DNA of 64,000 bases from Stenotrophomonas cyclobalanopsidis. GTDB taxonomy: Bacteria > Pseudomonadota > Gammaproteobacteria > Xanthomonadales > Xanthomonadaceae. Each line of letters begins with the position of its first letter. Position 1 is the first letter of the stretch. A model generated the notes under the pieces. That model searched no databases. It was not told the origin of the DNA and was given only the letters and a program-made list of their open reading frames with translations. The position numbers and the translations under genes are program-made. The stretch covers positions 115,811 to 179,810 of the forward strand of contig NZ_VYKI01000006.1 in the NCBI RefSeq assembly GCF_008710035.1, in the 5' to 3' direction. Below, piece after piece: positions 1-8,334 of the stretch.

Positions 1-774
1 CCGAAGGCCGACACGCCGCCGGTGCTGATCTACAACACCGGTGAAAACCATTGGGACCGCCTGCAGGGCTGGCCACGCAGCTGCCAGAAGGAGTGCACCG
101 CAGCCAGCAAGCCGCTGTACCTGCGTGCTGGCGGCAAGCTGGCGTTCCAGGCGCCGGCGGTGGGCGAGGGTGACTTCGAGGAATACGTGTCCGATCCGGC
201 CAAGCCGGTGCCGTTCGTGCCGCGCCCGGTGCGCTTCGGCGACCGTGACATGTGGACCACCTGGCTGGTGAAGGACCAGCGCTTCGTCGATGGCCGCCCG
301 GACGTGCTGACCTTCATCACCGAGCCGCTGAGCGAGCCGCTGCGCATCGGTGGCGCGCCAGCGGTGCACCTGCAGGCATCGACCAGCGGCACCGACAGCG
401 ACTGGGTGGTGAAGCTGATCGACGTCTACCCGGACCAGGATGCCTCGTCGCCGGAAATGGGCGGCTATGAGCTGCCGGTGTCGCTGGCGATCTTCCGTGG
501 GCGTTACCGCGAGAGCTTCAGTGAGCCCAAGGCGCTGGTGCCCAACCAGGTGCAGCCGTACCGTTTCGATCTGCCCAATGCCAACCATGTGTTCCAGAAG
601 GGGCACCGGGTGATGGTGCAGGTGCAGTCCAGCCTGTTCCCGCTGTACGACCGCAATCCGCAGACCTACGTGCCGAACATCTACCTGGCCAAGCCGGGGG
701 ATTACCAGAAGGCTACGCAGCGGGTGTGGCACAGCGCCGCGCAGGCCAGCTACATCGATCTGCCGGTGTATTGA
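1..774 (+). CDS. CocE/NonD family hydrolase, C-terminal part (5' end outside window)
   Basis: The reading frame is open from base 1, so this is the last 257 codons of a longer gene. The visible protein begins just before a segment reading LIYNTGENHW and then shows the beta-rich, jelly-roll-like C-terminal domain found in the CocE/NonD and X-Pro dipeptidyl-peptidase C-terminal family (alpha-amino-acid ester hydrolases, glutaryl-7-ACA acylases, cocaine esterase). Segments such as VPFVPRPVRFGDRDMW, FITEPLSEPLRIGG and QVQSSLFPLYDRNPQT fit that domain. The catalytic serine of the alpha/beta-hydrolase part would lie upstream of the window and cannot be checked. Relatives hydrolyse acyl-ester or amide bonds and are often secreted; the substrate here is unknown. 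It is followed directly by a SMAG repeat array. Confidence 0.85.
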   Translation, partial: PKADTPPVLIYNTGENHWDRLQGWPRSCQKECTAASKPLYLRAGGKLAFQAPAVGEGDFEEYVSDPAKPVPFVPRPVRFGDRDMWTTWLVKDQRFVDGRPDVLTFITEPLSEPLRIGGAPAVHLQASTSGTDSDWVVKLIDVYPDQDASSPEMGGYELPVSLAIFRGRYRESFSEPKALVPNQVQPYRFDLPNANHVFQKGHRVMVQVQSSLFPLYDRNPQTYVPNIYLAKPGDYQKATQRVWHSAAQASYIDLPVY

Positions 775-775
775 G

Positions 776-1078
776 GTTGGTGGGCGCGCCGGGCTCCGCC
801 CGGCGATGCCATGCGAGAGCGTGTCGACCAAGGTCGACACCTACCAGAGCAGGGATCGAGCGATGTTGGCAGCGCCGGGCCGTGCCCGGCGGGTAGTGCC
901 GGCCGCGGGCCGGCATGCCATGCGAGAGCGTGTCGACCAAGGTCGGCACCTACCAGAGCAGGGATCGAGCGATGTTGGTAGCGCCGGGCCGTGCCCGGCG
1001 GGTAGTGCCGGCCGCTGGCCGGCATGCCATGCGAGAGCGTGCCGACCAAGGTCGACACCTACCAGAGCCGTAGCCATG
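776..1078. repeat. Tandem SMAG/REP array, 109-bp period
   Basis: This 321-bp gap holds no gene. The segment beginning gccatgcgagagcgtg recurs at 808, 917 and 1026, giving a period of 109 bp and about 2.5 copies. Each unit contains several small palindromes: gtcgaccaaggtcgac, gccgggccgtgcccggc and a GTAG-headed gccggcc...ggccggc hairpin. These are typical of Stenotrophomonas GTAG-type REP (SMAG) elements. The array lies between two convergent genes, where such hairpins may also help end transcription. Confidence 0.85.
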
Positions 1079-1095
1079 GCGCCGTGACACTGGAT

Positions 1096-2187
1096 TTACC
1101 CGTCCAGTGCGGGGTAGTCGGTGTAGCCATGCTCGCCGCCGCCATACAGCGTGGCCGGGTCCAGCTCAGCCAGGGCAGCGCCGCTGCGCAGGCGTGCCAC
1201 CAGATCGGGATTGGCGATGAACGGTCGCCCGAACGCGACCATATCGGCGTAGCCGCTGGCCACGGCCTGCTCGGCACGCGCGGCGTCGTAGCCGTTGTTG
1301 GCAATCCACGGGCCACGGAAGCGCGCACGCAGGCCGGCGTAGTCGAAGGCGAGGTTGTCACGGTCGCCGCCGGTGGCCCCTTCGATGACATGGATGAAGG
1401 CCAGGCCCTCGATCGCGTCCAGGCGCTCCACCGCACGATCAAACAGCGGCTGCGGATTGCTGTCCTGCGCATCGTTGACCGGCGTGACCGGCGACAGGCG
1501 CACGCCGGTGCGGGCCGGGCCGATGGCTTCGGCCACCGCGCTGACCACTTCAAACAGCAGGCGCGTGCGGTTCTCGATGCTGCCACCGTAGGCATCGCTG
1601 CGGTGGTTGCTGCCATCGCGCAGGAACTGGTCGATCAGGTAGCCGTTGGCGGCGTGCACTTCCACGCCGTCGAAACCGGCCGCAATCGCGTTGCGTGCAG
1701 CGATGCGGTAGTCCTCGATCAGCCACGGGATTTCTTCGATGGCCAACGCGCGTGGCGCGGACACATCCTCGAAACCGTTGGCGGTGAAAGTCTTGCCATT
1801 GGCGCGGATCGCGCTTGGTGCCACCGGCACTTCGCCTTCCGGCAGCAGGCTGGTGTGGGAGATACGGCCGACGTGCCAGAGCTGCAGCACGATGCGGCCA
1901 CCGGCGGCGTGCACCGCGTCGGTTACTGGCTTCCATCCAGCCACCTGTGCGTCGCTGTAGATGCCCGGGGTGTCCAGGTAGCCCTGGCCGAGCGGGCTGA
2001 TCTGCGTTGCCTCTGCAATGATCAGGCCGGCGCTGGCGCGCTGCTGGTAGTACGTGATCGCCAGGGGCGAGGGCACGCGGTCGGGCAGCGCACGGTTGCG
2101 CGTCAGCGGTGCCATGGCGATGCGGTTGGCCACGGCGATATCGCCAAGGTGGGTGGGCGTGAACAGCAGATCGGCGGCAGGGCTCAT
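1096..2187 (-). CDS. Old Yellow Enzyme family NADH:flavin oxidoreductase / alkene reductase
   Basis: This 363-residue protein is a TIM-barrel FMN enzyme of the OYE/NemA type, which uses NAD(P)H to reduce activated alkenes, and in some members nitro compounds and nitrate esters, in the cytoplasm. Support includes the N-terminal LFTPTHLGDIAVANRIAMAPLTR, the QLWHVGRISH segment, and the family motif EVHAANGYLIDQF carrying the His, Asn and Tyr of the active site. This is followed by the highly conserved DAYGGSIENR phosphate/flavin-binding segment. I start at ATG 2187 (MSPAADLLF); the frame stays open further upstream, but that part is the complement of the neighbouring SDR gene. It is divergent from that SDR. 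Substrate is not deducible. Confidence 0.93.
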   Translation of the reverse strand: MSPAADLLFTPTHLGDIAVANRIAMAPLTRNRALPDRVPSPLAITYYQQRASAGLIIAEATQISPLGQGYLDTPGIYSDAQVAGWKPVTDAVHAAGGRIVLQLWHVGRISHTSLLPEGEVPVAPSAIRANGKTFTANGFEDVSAPRALAIEEIPWLIEDYRIAARNAIAAGFDGVEVHAANGYLIDQFLRDGSNHRSDAYGGSIENRTRLLFEVVSAVAEAIGPARTGVRLSPVTPVNDAQDSNPQPLFDRAVERLDAIEGLAFIHVIEGATGGDRDNLAFDYAGLRARFRGPWIANNGYDAARAEQAVASGYADMVAFGRPFIANPDLVARLRSGAALAELDPATLYGGGEHGYTDYPALDG

Positions 2188-2376
2188 CGAGGGTTCCACT
2201 GGGGGAGAGGTGTGGCTTGGAGCATAGTCGCGAATGCGTTGCAGCGATGGGAAGGTTCGTTGCAGCCAATGGACGGCGAATGTCGCTGCAGATGGCACCT
2301 CCGTAACACGCGCGGGCGTAGCGTCATCACCAGGCGGACACGCTCCGCATCGATGACCAACACGTGGAGAACACAG

Positions 2377-3135
2377 ATGATCGACTACCAGCTCAAGGGC
2401 AAGACCGCGATCGTGACCGGCGGTGTGTCCGGCATCGGCCTGGCCGTGGCGGAACTGCTTGCTGCATCCGGTGCAAGCCTCTCGGTGTGGGACCTGAAAC
2501 AGGACGCGGTGGATGCCACCATGCAGAGCCTGAAGGCGAAAGGCGTGGAGGCCATCGGCATCGCATTGGACGTCACCGATGAAGCGGCGGTGGAGGCGGC
2601 GGTACAGCGCACGGTGAAGGAACTGGGTGGCATCGACGTGGCGGTGAACAACGCCGGCATCGGCGGCCCGGCCGCAAGCAGCGGCGACTATCCGGTCGAT
2701 GGCTGGAAGCGCGTGGTCGACGTGAACCTGACCAGCGTGTTCCTGTGCCAGCGTGCGCAGATCCAGGCAATGCGCGCGGCGGGCAAGGGCGGCAGCATCA
2801 TCAACATGGCCTCGATCCTGGGCCAGGTGGGTTATGCCGGTTCGACCGCCTACGTGGCAGCCAAGCATGGCGTGGTGGGCCTGACCCAGACAGCCGCGTG
2901 GGAGCACGCCGGCGATGGCATCCGCATCAATGCGGTCGGCCCAGGCTTCATCGCCACGCCGCTGCTGGAAAAGATGGATGCCAAGGTGCGCGCGACGCTG
3001 GAGGGGCGCCATGCGCTCAAGCGCCTGGGCTTGCCGGAGGAAGTGGCGGCGCTGGTGGCCTGGCTGGCCAGTGATGATGCCTCGTTCGCGACCGGAACCT
3101 ACTACGCGATCGACGGTGGCTACCTGGCGCAGTGA
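2377..3135 (+). CDS. SDR family NAD(P)-dependent oxidoreductase
   Basis: A classical short-chain dehydrogenase/reductase of 252 residues. The Rossmann glycine motif TGGVSGIG lies at about residues 12-19, the NNAG motif at about 90, the catalytic Ser at the MASILGQVG segment, and the YVAAK catalytic pair at about 157-161. The C-terminus GTYYAIDGGYLAQ has the family's usual DGG ending. Start ATG 2377 is preceded by gtggaga as ribosome-binding site; the longer open frame upstream is antisense to the OYE gene. An aspartate after the second strand (SVWDLK) suggests preference for NAD over NADP. Relatives oxidise or reduce small alcohols and ketones, including acetoacetyl- or 3-hydroxy-type substrates; the actual substrate is unknown. 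Confidence 0.92.
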   Translation: MIDYQLKGKTAIVTGGVSGIGLAVAELLAASGASLSVWDLKQDAVDATMQSLKAKGVEAIGIALDVTDEAAVEAAVQRTVKELGGIDVAVNNAGIGGPAASSGDYPVDGWKRVVDVNLTSVFLCQRAQIQAMRAAGKGGSIINMASILGQVGYAGSTAYVAAKHGVVGLTQTAAWEHAGDGIRINAVGPGFIATPLLEKMDAKVRATLEGRHALKRLGLPEEVAALVAWLASDDASFATGTYYAIDGGYLAQ

Positions 3136-3173
3136 TGCGCTGAAGCCCGGCGCTGTCGGGTGAACCGGCCGTA

Positions 3174-3197
3174 GTGGCACCTTCACTGTGGTGCCAC
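3174..3197. repeat. GTAG-associated hairpin before mgtC-like gene
   Basis: A perfect inverted repeat, gtggcacc (3174-3181) and ggtgccac (3190-3197), with an 8-nt loop, directly follows a gta. It looks like a single SMAG-type element placed 40 bp downstream of the SDR stop. It could end SDR transcription but has no T tract. Confidence 0.5.
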
Positions 3198-3239
3198 GGC
3201 GCTCGCGCGACGCTCCGGGGAAACTCCCGGAGCCTGCCG

Positions 3240-3689
3240 ATGGAACTCACCCAGGATGTATCGATCCTGCTGCGCGTGGCCGCGGCGATGCTGTTCGGCG
3301 GCGTGCTCGGCGTCGAACGCGAGATGGGCAAGCACGCCGCGGGCCTGCGCACGCACATGCTGATTGCCGGGGCGGCGGCGCTGATCGTCGGCCTCGGTGA
3401 TTCGGTGGCCGAACATTTCCAGCAGGAGCGCTACCGCGACCTGCTGCAGGTCGATCCGGTGCGCCTGATCGAGGCAGTGGTGGCCTGCGTTGGTTTCGTG
3501 GCCGCCGGCACCATCCTGCGCGGCAACCGCGAGGACCAGGTCAGCGGATTGACCACGGCGAGTTCGCTGGTGATGGCTGCGGCCATCGGCATTGCCGTGG
3601 GCATCGGCAAGTACGTGATCGCCATCGGGGTGAGCGTGCTGTGCGTGCTGGTGCTGGCGGTGATCCGGCGGGTGGGGAAGAGACTCTGA
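3240..3689 (+). CDS. MgtC/SapB family inner-membrane protein
   Basis: A 149-residue protein with four or five hydrophobic segments. It carries the MgtC/SapB signature: GGVLGVEREMGKHAAGLRTH near residues 20-40, then GFVAAGTILR and GLTTASSLVMAAAIGIAVG. Only the membrane part is present; the cytoplasmic ACT-like C-terminal domain of Salmonella MgtC is absent, as in short SapB-type members. Family members are linked to survival at low magnesium, acid or inside macrophages, and some modulate F-type ATPase. The start at 3240 is preferred because the sequence is conserved from MELTQDVSILLRV onward. It sits just upstream of lldR without obvious functional connection. Confidence 0.88.
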   Translation: MELTQDVSILLRVAAAMLFGGVLGVEREMGKHAAGLRTHMLIAGAAALIVGLGDSVAEHFQQERYRDLLQVDPVRLIEAVVACVGFVAAGTILRGNREDQVSGLTTASSLVMAAAIGIAVGIGKYVIAIGVSVLCVLVLAVIRRVGKRL

Positions 3690-3723
3690 GGGGAGTGGGG
3701 GCTCTGGCCCATATCCGGATAAG

Positions 3724-3734
3724 AGGTCAGACCA
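3724..3734. promoter_or_regulatory. Putative LldR operator
   Basis: The palindrome ggtc-a-gacc at 3725-3733 (extended aggtcagacca) matches the tGGTc-n-gACCa pattern bound by FCD-subfamily GntR regulators such as LldR and PdhR. It lies about 100 bp upstream of the proposed lldR start and is flanked by two direct copies of atatccgg (3711 and 3736). This suggests autoregulation of the lldR-lldD-dld operon, relieved by lactate. Confidence 0.6.
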
Positions 3735-3831
3735 AATATCCGGCGGAATTTGTGCTGTAATGACGCTCCAGCCCGGATTCGGCAGACGCCTTGAATCGCC
3801 AGCGCAGCCGACATCGAGAAAGGTCATACCA

Positions 3832-4623
3832 ATGTGCGTCCGCCGCACGGTGTGCACGATGACCTCGCCGCGTGTCTCCGACAAGGTGGCCGCGCAGCTG
3901 CGGCTGCTGGTGCAGGAACAACAGCTGCAACCCGGCGACCGGCTGCCGGCCGAGCGCACCTTGGCGCTGGAGCTGGGCGTCTCGCGAACCGCGCTGCGCG
4001 AGGCCATCGCGCAGCTGGCCAGCCACGGGCTGCTGACCGCCCGCGTCGGCGGCGGCACCTACGTGGCCGACCCGGCGGCAATCGCCCGGCAGGCGCTGCA
4101 GGAACCCTTGGTACCGTACCTGCCGGTGTTCCAGGGCGATCCGGAATACCGTTTCGATGTGCTGGAGATCCGCCACGCGCTGGAAGGCGCCACGGCGTGG
4201 CATGCCGCGCTGCGTGCCACCGACGAGGACCGCGCGCGCATCAGCCGGGCCTTCCAGACCATGCTGGACGCGCACGGCAAGAACGACCCGGCCGGCGAGG
4301 CGGCAGCCGATGCGGCCTTCCACCTGTCCATCGCCGAGGCCTCGCACAACCTGGTGTTGCTGCAGGTGATGCGCGGCCTGTTCGAGCTGCTGCAGACCAA
4401 CATCTCGCAGAGCCGCGAGAAGCTCTACACCTCGGCAGCAACCTTTTCGCCCTTGTCCGACCAGCATCGCGAGATGATGGATGCGGTGCTGGCGGGCGAT
4501 CCCGAACGCGCGCGCGTGGCTGCCCATGCCCACCTTGAGTTCGTGCACACCACGCTGCGCACGCTCGATGACAACGAAGCCCGGCGTGCGCGAGCCTCGC
4601 GTCTACCTTCCCCGCATGGCTGA
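3832..4623 (+). CDS. lldR: GntR family (FCD subfamily) transcriptional regulator, LldR-like
   Basis: A 263-residue regulator. An N-terminal winged helix-turn-helix (VAAQLRLLVQEQQLQPGDRLPAER, then ELGVSRTALREAIAQL) is followed by an FCD all-helical ligand-binding domain with the metal/ligand histidines in AFHLSIAEASHN and SDQHREMMDAV. Its place immediately before lldD and dld identifies it as the lactate-responsive repressor/activator of that operon. I choose ATG 3832 because gagaaagg lies 8 nt upstream; ATG 3859 (MTSPRVSDKV) is a plausible shorter start and 3760 a longer one. A palindromic GntR-type operator lies just upstream. The gap to lldD is 18 bp, so the three genes are probably one transcript. 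Confidence 0.9.
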   Translation: MCVRRTVCTMTSPRVSDKVAAQLRLLVQEQQLQPGDRLPAERTLALELGVSRTALREAIAQLASHGLLTARVGGGTYVADPAAIARQALQEPLVPYLPVFQGDPEYRFDVLEIRHALEGATAWHAALRATDEDRARISRAFQTMLDAHGKNDPAGEAAADAAFHLSIAEASHNLVLLQVMRGLFELLQTNISQSREKLYTSAATFSPLSDQHREMMDAVLAGDPERARVAAHAHLEFVHTTLRTLDDNEARRARASRLPSPHG

Positions 4624-4641
4624 TGACTTCCGGTTGACCCC

Positions 4642-5781
4642 ATGATCATTTCCGCTTCCACCGATTACCGTGCCGCAGCCGAGCGTCGACTGCCGCCGTT
4701 CCTGTTCCACTACATCGATGGTGGCGCATATGCCGAGCACACGCTGAAGCGCAACGTGTCCGACCTGTCCGACATAGCGCTGCGCCAGCGCATCCTGCGC
4801 AACATGTCCGACCTGAGCCTGGAAACCGAGCTGTTCGGCGAGACGCTGGCGATGCCGGTGGCGCTGGCGCCGGTCGGCCTGACCGGCATGTACGCCCGGC
4901 GTGGCGAGGTGCGGGCCGCGCGTGCGGCGGACAGCCGTGGCATCCCGTTCACCCTGTCGACCGTCTCGGTGTGCCCGATCGAGGAAGTGGCGCCGGCCAT
5001 CCAGCGGCCGATGTGGTTCCAGCTGTACGTGCTGCGTGACCGCGGTTTCATGCGCAACGCGCTGGAGCGTGCGCAGGCGGCCGGCGTGACCACCCTGGTG
5101 TTCACCGTGGACATGCCGGTGCCCGGCGCGCGCTATCGTGACGCGCATTCGGGCATGAGCGGTCCCAATGCCTCGCTGCGCCGCATCGGCCAGGCCATCA
5201 CCCACCCGCGCTGGGCGTGGGACGTGGGCCTGCTTGGGCGCCCGCACGACCTCGGCAACATTTCTGCCTACCGCGGCCATCCGACCGGGCTGCAGGACTA
5301 CATCGGCTGGCTGGGCAGCAACTTCGATTCTTCGATCTCCTGGAGGGACCTGGAATGGATCCGCGAGTTCTGGAAGGGGCCGATGGTGATCAAGGGCATC
5401 CTCGACCCGGACGACGCGCGCGACGCGGTAAAGTTCGGCGCCGATGGCATCGTGGTTTCCAACCACGGTGGCCGCCAGCTGGATGGCGTGCTGTCCACCG
5501 CACGCGCACTGCCAGCCATCGCCGATGCGGTGCAGGGCGACCTGAAGATCCTCGCCGATTCGGGCATCCGCAATGGCCTGGACGTGGTGCGCATGCTGGC
5601 GCTGGGTGCCGATACGGTGCTGCTGGGCCGCGCCTTCGTCTATGCACTGGCCGCGCAGGGAGAGGCCGGCGTGGCCAACCTGCTGGATCTGGTCGCCAAG
5701 GAAATGCGGGTGGCGATGACGCTGACCGGTGCGCGCCGGATCGCCGACATCGGCCGCGATTCGCTGGTCAGCCTGCCATGA
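4642..5781 (+). CDS. lldD: FMN-dependent L-lactate dehydrogenase (quinone)
   Basis: This 379-residue protein is the membrane-associated flavoenzyme that oxidises L-lactate to pyruvate and passes electrons to the respiratory quinone pool. The alpha-hydroxy-acid oxidase TIM barrel is complete. [13 protein letters not shown] contains the substrate Tyr, [10 protein letters not shown] and [11 protein letters not shown] line the FMN site, [11 protein letters not shown] carries the FMN lysine, and [10 protein letters not shown] contains the catalytic His and substrate Arg. [25 protein letters not shown] binds the FMN phosphate. Length equals that of E. coli LldD. The stop codon overlaps the dld start (ATGA), indicating translational coupling. 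No lactate permease gene is in this operon. Confidence 0.96.
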   Translation: MIISASTDYRAAAERRLPPFLFHYIDGGAYAEHTLKRNVSDLSDIALRQRILRNMSDLSLETELFGETLAMPVALAPVGLTGMYARRGEVRAARAADSRGIPFTLSTVSVCPIEEVAPAIQRPMWFQLYVLRDRGFMRNALERAQAAGVTTLVFTVDMPVPGARYRDAHSGMSGPNASLRRIGQAITHPRWAWDVGLLGRPHDLGNISAYRGHPTGLQDYIGWLGSNFDSSISWRDLEWIREFWKGPMVIKGILDPDDARDAVKFGADGIVVSNHGGRQLDGVLSTARALPAIADAVQGDLKILADSGIRNGLDVVRMLALGADTVLLGRAFVYALAAQGEAGVANLLDLVAKEMRVAMTLTGARRIADIGRDSLVSLP

Positions 5782-7484
5782 GCGACCATGCGAACGTGCT
5801 GGCGCAGCTTCGCACGGCCGTCGGCAGCCGCCATGTGCTGACCGGCGACAAGGCGACCCGGCGGTTCCGCCGCGGCTATCGGTTCGGCGAAGGCCCGGTG
5901 CTGGCCGTGGTGCGCCCGGGCACGCTGCTGGAACTGTGGCGGGTGCTGCAGGCCGCGGTGCAGGGTGGGGCGGCGATCATCCTGCAGGCGGCCAACACCG
6001 GCCTGACCGGCGGTTCGACTCCCGATGGCAGCAACTACGATCGGCCGATCATACTGGTCAGCACGCTGCGCCTGACCGGCATCCAGCTGTTGAATGAGGG
6101 CCGCCAGGTGCTGTGCCTGCCCGGCGCGACGCTGGATCGTCTGGAACAGACGCTGGCACCGCTGGGGCGCGAGCCGCATTCGGTGATCGGCTCGTCGTGC
6201 ATCGGTGCCTCGGTGCTGGGCGGCATCTGCAACAACTCCGGCGGCGCACTGGTGCGGCGTGGCCCGGCCTATACCGAGATGGCACTGTTCGCCCAGGTCG
6301 ACGCACAGGGCCAGCTGCTGCTGGTCAACCACCTCGGCATTGCCCTCGGCGATACGCCTGAGCAGATTTTGCAGCGCCTGCAGGCGGGCGACTACAGCCC
6401 CGCCGATGTCGGCGACGGCGATGGCCGCGCTGCCTCCGATGCGCGTTATGCCGAGGATGTGCGACGTATCGATGCGGATACGCCCGCACGCTTCAACGCC
6501 GATCCCAGCCGTCATTACGAGGCCTCCGGTTCGGCGGGCAAACTGGCGGTGTTCGCCGTGCGCCTGGATACCTTCGAGATGGAAGCTGCCGAGGTGTTCT
6601 ACATCGGCAGCAACCGCACCGCCACGCTCACCGCCATCCGCCGCCAGCTGCTGACCGGCTTCGAACGCCTGCCGATTGCCGGGGAGTACATCCACCGCGA
6701 TGCGTACGACATCGGTGAGCGTTACGGCAAGGACACCTTCCTGCTGATCGATCGCCTCGGCACGGCGCGCGTGCCGGCCGCGTTCGCGCTGAAGAGCCGC
6801 GTCGATGGCTGGTTCGAGCGGCTGGGCCTGAGCGGGGTGACCGACCGCGTGATGCAGGCGCTGGTCGACCTGCTGCCGTCGCACCTGCCGCCGCGCATGG
6901 GCGAGTTCCGCCAGCGGTATGAGCATCACCTGCTGCTGAAGGTATCGGCGCAGGATGCCGCGAAAACCGAGCGCTGGCTGCGCGAGTGCTTCGCCAACCA
7001 TGAGGGCGGATTCTTCCGCTGCAACGCCGAGGAAGGACGCAAGGCCCTCCTGCATCGCTTTGCCGTGGCTGGTGCGGCGGTGCGCTACCGCGAGATGCAT
7101 CGCACGCAGGTGCAGGACATCGTGGCGCTGGACATCGCCCTGCGCCGCGACGATGCGGACTGGTTCGAGACGCTGCCGGCCGACATCGATGGGCGCCTGC
7201 TGCACAAGCTGTACTACGGGCACTTCCTCTGCCATGTGTTCCACCAGGATTACATCGCGCGCAAAGGCGAAGACCCGACGGCCATCGAACATGCGATGTG
7301 GGCGCTGCTGGACCTGCGTGGCGCCGAGTACCCGGCCGAACACAACGTCGGCCACCTGTACCCGGCCAAGCCGGCGCTGGCCGGCTTCTATCGTCAGCTG
7401 GATCCGAGCAACACGTTCAATCCCGGTATCGGCCACACGTCCAAGGCAGCGGGGTGGGGCGGCTGCGATTGCAGCGGGCATTAG
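5778..7484 (+). CDS. dld: Quinone-dependent D-lactate dehydrogenase
   Basis: A 568-residue FAD enzyme (E. coli Dld is 571) that oxidises D-lactate to pyruvate at the inner membrane. The FAD-binding PP-loop domain covers about residues 35-210, with [14 protein letters not shown] and [18 protein letters not shown]. The C-terminal membrane-binding region includes [34 protein letters not shown]. The start ATG 5778 overlaps the lldD stop. The last 18 codons, ending in an unusual Gly/Cys-rich tail (GGCDCSGH), are duplicated with one mismatch 804 bp downstream. The gene's 3' end is therefore the left edge of a small inserted islet. Its stop is TAG, whereas the downstream copy would end in TGA. Confidence 0.95.
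   Translation: MSDHANVLAQLRTAVGSRHVLTGDKATRRFRRGYRFGEGPVLAVVRPGTLLELWRVLQAAVQGGAAIILQAANTGLTGGSTPDGSNYDRPIILVSTLRLTGIQLLNEGRQVLCLPGATLDRLEQTLAPLGREPHSVIGSSCIGASVLGGICNNSGGALVRRGPAYTEMALFAQVDAQGQLLLVNHLGIALGDTPEQILQRLQAGDYSPADVGDGDGRAASDARYAEDVRRIDADTPARFNADPSRHYEASGSAGKLAVFAVRLDTFEMEAAEVFYIGSNRTATLTAIRRQLLTGFERLPIAGEYIHRDAYDIGERYGKDTFLLIDRLGTARVPAAFALKSRVDGWFERLGLSGVTDRVMQALVDLLPSHLPPRMGEFRQRYEHHLLLKVSAQDAAKTERWLRECFANHEGGFFRCNAEEGRKALLHRFAVAGAAVRYREMHRTQVQDIVALDIALRRDDADWFETLPADIDGRLLHKLYYGHFLCHVFHQDYIARKGEDPTAIEHAMWALLDLRGAEYPAEHNVGHLYPAKPALAGFYRQLDPSNTFNPGIGHTSKAAGWGGCDCSGH
7428..7482 (+). repeat. Left 55-bp direct repeat (3' end of dld)
   Basis: The final 55 bp before the dld stop codon (starting atcggccacacgtccaag) recur at 8232-8286 with a single mismatch (C at 7447, T at 8251). 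The pair brackets the SMI1/KNR4 gene, like attachment sites or a duplicated target. Confidence 0.9.
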
Positions 7485-7576
7485 CTGCGTATTGGTCAAA
7501 AATTAGGATTTGTTGCATTCCCCAATGATGGGCTTGGCACTAGCCTGAGGTACTGGCTGACACGGATACGGAACAA

Positions 7577-8185
7577 ATGCAGAGTGCAGATCAAATATGG
7601 GCGTCGATAAAGGCGCCGCTTCTCGAAAAGGGCTGCCTGGATGAGATGCAGTTACGGCCGGGAGCTTCTGAAGCGGAACTGGTTGAACTGGAGGCTCAGC
7701 TTGGAGTCGCGCTGCCGGATCTGTTAAGGCAGTTGTTGATGATTCACAATGGACAGGATGGGTTCGGCATTCTCTTTGGAAGTCAGATGCTCTCGGTCGC
7801 GGAAATCATCCAACAGTGGCGAGGTTGGCGTGAGGTTGAGGCCGACGGCATGAACGAAAGCTGCGCCGAATTTATGGAGTCCAGTCCCGCTGGCGTGGTC
7901 AAGCCGATGTACACGAATGCGCGCTGGATACCGCTGACCCACGACGGCGGAGGAAATCACATGGGACTGGATTTCGACCCCGACGTCGCGGGTAATCAAG
8001 GTCAAATGATTGCGTTCGGTGCGGATGAAGATACTAAGTACCTTCTTGCCCCGACTTTCGACACGTTCGCTGAAAAGGCCGTCGAGTGGCTCAGGCATGC
8101 AAGCTGGGATGGTGAGAGCCTGGAGTCGTCAATTGATGATGGCTTCGCTCCCGCAGCAATTCTCCGCACTGCCTACCGGCCGTAA
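7577..8185 (+). CDS. SMI1/KNR4 family protein, probable orphan immunity protein
   Basis: This 202-residue cytoplasmic protein matches the SMI1/KNR4 (SUKH) fold. The N-terminal motif RPGASEAELVELEAQLGVALPDLLRQLLMIHNGQDG is the family's signature helix-turn-strand, followed by ILFGSQMLSVAEIIQQW, RWIPLTHDGGGNHMGLDFDPDVAG and a C-terminal helix around TFDTFAEKAVEWLRH. Members of this superfamily commonly neutralise polymorphic toxins delivered by type VI, CDI or Rhs systems. No toxin gene is visible nearby, so an orphan immunity role is inference. Base composition and codon use are clearly more A+T-rich than the neighbours (AAA, ATT, TTA, GAA codons), and the gene lies between two 55-bp repeats of the dld 3' end, both signs of acquisition. 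A ggaaca precedes the ATG. Confidence 0.85.
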   Translation: MQSADQIWASIKAPLLEKGCLDEMQLRPGASEAELVELEAQLGVALPDLLRQLLMIHNGQDGFGILFGSQMLSVAEIIQQWRGWREVEADGMNESCAEFMESSPAGVVKPMYTNARWIPLTHDGGGNHMGLDFDPDVAGNQGQMIAFGADEDTKYLLAPTFDTFAEKAVEWLRHASWDGESLESSIDDGFAPAAILRTAYRP

Positions 8186-8231
8186 CATCAAGGTGCGCGT
8201 GCATATGCAGCCGGGGTCCGACAACCGGCAC

Positions 8232-8286
8232 ATCGGCCACACGTCCAAGGTAGCGGGGTGGGGCGGCTGCGATTGCAGCGGGCATT
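8232..8286 (+). repeat. Right 55-bp direct repeat (partial dld 3' copy)
   Basis: This copy matches 54 of 55 bases of the last coding bases of dld and is followed by TGA in the dld frame. Weaker resemblance appears to extend about 25 bp further upstream (tccgacaac here, tccgagcaac in dld). It may therefore be the remnant of another dld allele rather than a short target duplication. Confidence 0.88.
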
Positions 8287-8334
8287 GACTATCATCGGCA
8301 TTCCGCAGGGACGCGCCGACGCGCAGGGATGACG

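Noticed and set aside
1024..2376. N-terminal extension of the SDR gene back to 1024
   Set aside because: That part is exactly complementary to the Old Yellow Enzyme gene; the conserved SDR sequence starts at 2377 with its own ribosome-binding site.
7428..8286. Insertion sequence
   Set aside because: No transposase and no terminal inverted repeats; only long direct repeats of dld sequence.
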